Shown one piece after another: positions 62,200-64,000 of a DNA stretch of 64,000 bases. The position numbers were made by a program, and so were the translations under genes. The DNA comes from Brucella thiophenivorans (GTDB lineage Bacteria > Pseudomonadota > Alphaproteobacteria > Rhizobiales > Rhizobiaceae): positions 62,001-126,000 of the forward strand of contig NZ_NNRJ01000019.1 of assembly GCF_002252445.1 (NCBI RefSeq), written 5' to 3'. The stretch's first letter is position 1. Every line of letters begins with the position of its first letter. The notes under the pieces are model-generated. The model was not told where the DNA came from. It saw only the letters and a program-made list of their open reading frames with translations, and did not search any database.

Positions 62200-62749
62200 T
62201 AAACCGGCGCTGACCTATCCCGTTCCGGTTCTGCATCTTCCCCAGAAGGGTTTGACGGTGAACATTGGGACCAATGATAAGGAAAGAGCCGCTCTTGCTG
62301 CTCAGCACGGTCTTGAGTCTGTGAATTCGTTTGATGCCGAATTTCTGCTGACACAGTGGAAAAAGCGGGGCATTCGTCTGCGCGGCACGATCAAGGCAGA
62401 AGTCGTACAGTCCTGCGGTGTAACCCTTGAACCGATCACATCGACTATTGCGGAAGCTGTTGATACGATTTTTGTGCCCGAGGATTCGCGCCTTGCCAAA
62501 GTCCAGCTTGATGAAAGCGGCGAATTGCTGCTTGATGCGGAAGGTGCAGACATTCCAGAAACTTTTGTTGGCGATAAGATCGATATTGGCGCGGTTGCCG
62601 AAGAGTTTTTTGAATTGGCTCTGGATCCATATCCCCGCAAACCGGGTGTAGCCGAAGATGCTGAACCCGTTGTTTTTGGTGATGTGGAAGAGGAAGAAAA
62701 GCCTGATTCGCCTTTTGCAAAGCTCTCGGAATGGTCGAATAAGCCTTGA
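62192..62749 (+). CDS. DUF177 (YceD-like) protein
   Basis: 185 residues of the DUF177/YceD family: a central AEVVQSCGVTLEPITSTIAEAVDTIFVPE block and the acidic ELLLDAEGADIPETFVGDKIDIGAVAEEFFELALDPYPRKPGV motif. In many bacteria the gene lies before rpmF and plsX and affects 23S rRNA or L32-related steps; here rpmF is absent from the gap and plsX follows directly. It overlaps the preceding gene by 8 bp. Confidence 0.87.
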   Translation: MTDKPALTYPVPVLHLPQKGLTVNIGTNDKERAALAAQHGLESVNSFDAEFLLTQWKKRGIRLRGTIKAEVVQSCGVTLEPITSTIAEAVDTIFVPEDSRLAKVQLDESGELLLDAEGADIPETFVGDKIDIGAVAEEFFELALDPYPRKPGVAEDAEPVVFGDVEEEEKPDSPFAKLSEWSNKP

Positions 62750-62868
62750 TTTAACTAAGACTTGAGAGAATCTGGTTGTACACGACCGGAAAAACACTAT
62801 TTTCGCGGAAAAGCCCTCTGTTTTTACGAAGCAGATCTGGGCACGGGATCGCACAGGAATAATCAATA

Positions 62869-63927
62869 GTGATAAAAATTTCCATTGACGCCATGGGCGG
62901 TGATTTTGGCCCTGAAGTGGTCATCCCTGGCGCTGCGAGGGCGCTTGAACGCCATCCTGACATCAGGTTTATCTTTTTTGGCTTGGCCGGACAGGTCGAG
63001 CCGGTGATTGCACGTTATCCGAAACTTCAGGCTGCATCCGAATTTCGCGCCAGTCAGGTCGCGGTTAAGATGGACGACAAGCCAAGTCAGGCACTGCGCT
63101 CTGGTCGTGGCAAGTCTTCGATGTGGCAAGCCATTGAAGCCGTCAAAATTGGTGATGCCGATGTCTGCGTTTCTGCGGGAAATACCGGCGCACTGATGGC
63201 TATGTCAAAATTCTGCCTGCGCATGTTGTCCGATGTCGAGCGCCCTGCAATCGCTGCCATCTGGCCGACGTTGCGCGGCGAGTGCGTTGTTTTGGATGTT
63301 GGTGCGACCATTGGCGCAGACGCGCGTCAATTGGTGGATTATGCGGTGATGGGCGCTGGCATGGCGCGCGCACTGTTTGAAATACGCAAGCCGACTGTTG
63401 GTCTTCTCAATGTTGGCACTGAAGAAGTCAAAGGCCTCGACGAAATCAAGGAAGCTGCACAGATTCTGCGCGATACGCCGCTTGATGGCCTGCAATATAC
63501 AGGCTTCGTCGAAGGCAGTGATATTGGTAAAGGCGCGGTCGATGTGGTCGTGACGGAAGGCTTTACCGGCAATATCGCGCTCAAAACCGCAGAAGGTACT
63601 TCACGTCAGATGGCAACACTGTTGCGTCAGGCTATGAGTCGTACGCTGCTTGCCAAGATCGGCTATATTTTTGCAAAGGGCGCATTTGATCGCGTTCGCG
63701 AAAAAATGGACCCCAATAAGGTCAATGGCGGCGTGTTGCTCGGCATGAGCGGCGTTGTAATCAAAAGCCATGGTGGGGCTACGGCAGAAGGCTTCTGTTC
63801 AGCGATTGAAGTTGGCTATGACATGGTGCGCAACAAGCTTCTCGAAAAGATTGAAGCGGATCTGGCGCATTTCCACCACAGTCATCCGCATGCTGCATCC
63901 AATGACGGTGCTGAAGCAGTAAAATAA
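62869..63927 (+). CDS. plsX: Phosphate acyltransferase PlsX
   Basis: 352 residues; makes acyl-phosphate from acyl-ACP for phospholipid synthesis. [19 protein letters not shown] at the N-terminus, [45 protein letters not shown] and [18 protein letters not shown] are characteristic. The start is GTG at 62869 with AGGA upstream. In this group fabH and ihfA normally follow; the window ends 73 bp after the stop, before any start is seen. Confidence 0.95.
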   Translation: MIKISIDAMGGDFGPEVVIPGAARALERHPDIRFIFFGLAGQVEPVIARYPKLQAASEFRASQVAVKMDDKPSQALRSGRGKSSMWQAIEAVKIGDADVCVSAGNTGALMAMSKFCLRMLSDVERPAIAAIWPTLRGECVVLDVGATIGADARQLVDYAVMGAGMARALFEIRKPTVGLLNVGTEEVKGLDEIKEAAQILRDTPLDGLQYTGFVEGSDIGKGAVDVVVTEGFTGNIALKTAEGTSRQMATLLRQAMSRTLLAKIGYIFAKGAFDRVREKMDPNKVNGGVLLGMSGVVIKSHGGATAEGFCSAIEVGYDMVRNKLLEKIEADLAHFHHSHPHAASNDGAEAVK

Positions 63928-64000
63928 TAAATAGCCTCTCAACAGGGCAAGAGTTTTGACCGGCAACAAAGTCTGCCGCAGTCACGCAAGACGGGAAAAA

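Overview
The window looks like the main chromosome of an alphaproteobacterium of the order Hyphomicrobiales, most likely the Brucella/Ochrobactrum group. The evidence is the gene content and order (purN-purM, hdaA, ppk-ppx-rnd-aspS, aapJQMP, nrdR-ribD-ribE-ribH-nusB, ldtR-ldtP, plsX at the end), alphaproteobacterial supernumerary complex I subunits, and a dispersed ~105-bp palindromic repeat that resembles the Bru-RS elements of Brucella in size and structure. There is no phage, integrase, transposase, rRNA or CRISPR array. The DNA is dense, ordinary chromosome with two tRNA genes.

Layout. 1-6000: end of a molybdopterin oxidoreductase, a secreted DUF992 protein, purine genes purN/purM, an AI-2E-type permease, the DnaA-inactivator hdaA and an epimerase-like protein. 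6000-9430: SH3 protein, SDR, two tiny proteins, tRNA-Pro(TGG), an NDUFS4-like protein and tRNA-Arg(TCT). 9380-18787 (minus strand): a molybdenum hydroxylase operon with two paralogous Tat-exported catalytic subunits sharing one 2Fe-2S subunit and one three-heme cytochrome c, followed by the maturation genes xdhC and a mocA-like gene. 18973-21945: cytochrome bd oxidase cydA-cydB plus an extended CydX-like protein. 22600-27400: PhnA-like protein, SH3 protein, an overlooked 29-residue membrane peptide, a GluR0-like ligand-gated channel, a trans-sulfuration-type PLP enzyme and a PAP2 phosphatase. 27843-32395: the general amino acid ABC transporter aapJQMP. 32451-35799: small VOC/GNAT enzymes, an FAD monooxygenase and an NDUFS6-like zinc protein. 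35998-64000: conserved housekeeping blocks: ppk-ppx, rnd, aspS, parC, bpt, hemB, a CoA hydrolase, ldtR-ldtP, glyA, the riboflavin/nusB operon, hppA, bamE, a cytochrome bc1 chaperone, DUF177 and plsX.

How it fits together. Polyphosphate and pyrophosphate handling (ppk, ppx, hppA), respiratory parts (cyd, NDUFS4/NDUFS6 homologues, bc1 chaperone, periplasmic Mo-hydroxylase with cytochrome c) and envelope maintenance (ldtR/ldtP, bamE, plsX) are the main themes. The most interesting points are the duplicated, divergent Mo-hydroxylase module, repeats that abut or extend coding sequences (one encodes the C-terminus of the MocA-like protein), a stem-loop-rich leader before hppA, a convincing Pho box before ppk, an extended CydX and the GluR0-like channel. 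Start codons were moved from the longest possible ORF to the site with the best ribosome-binding sequence and family fit. No database search was run; all family names come from sequence recognition.
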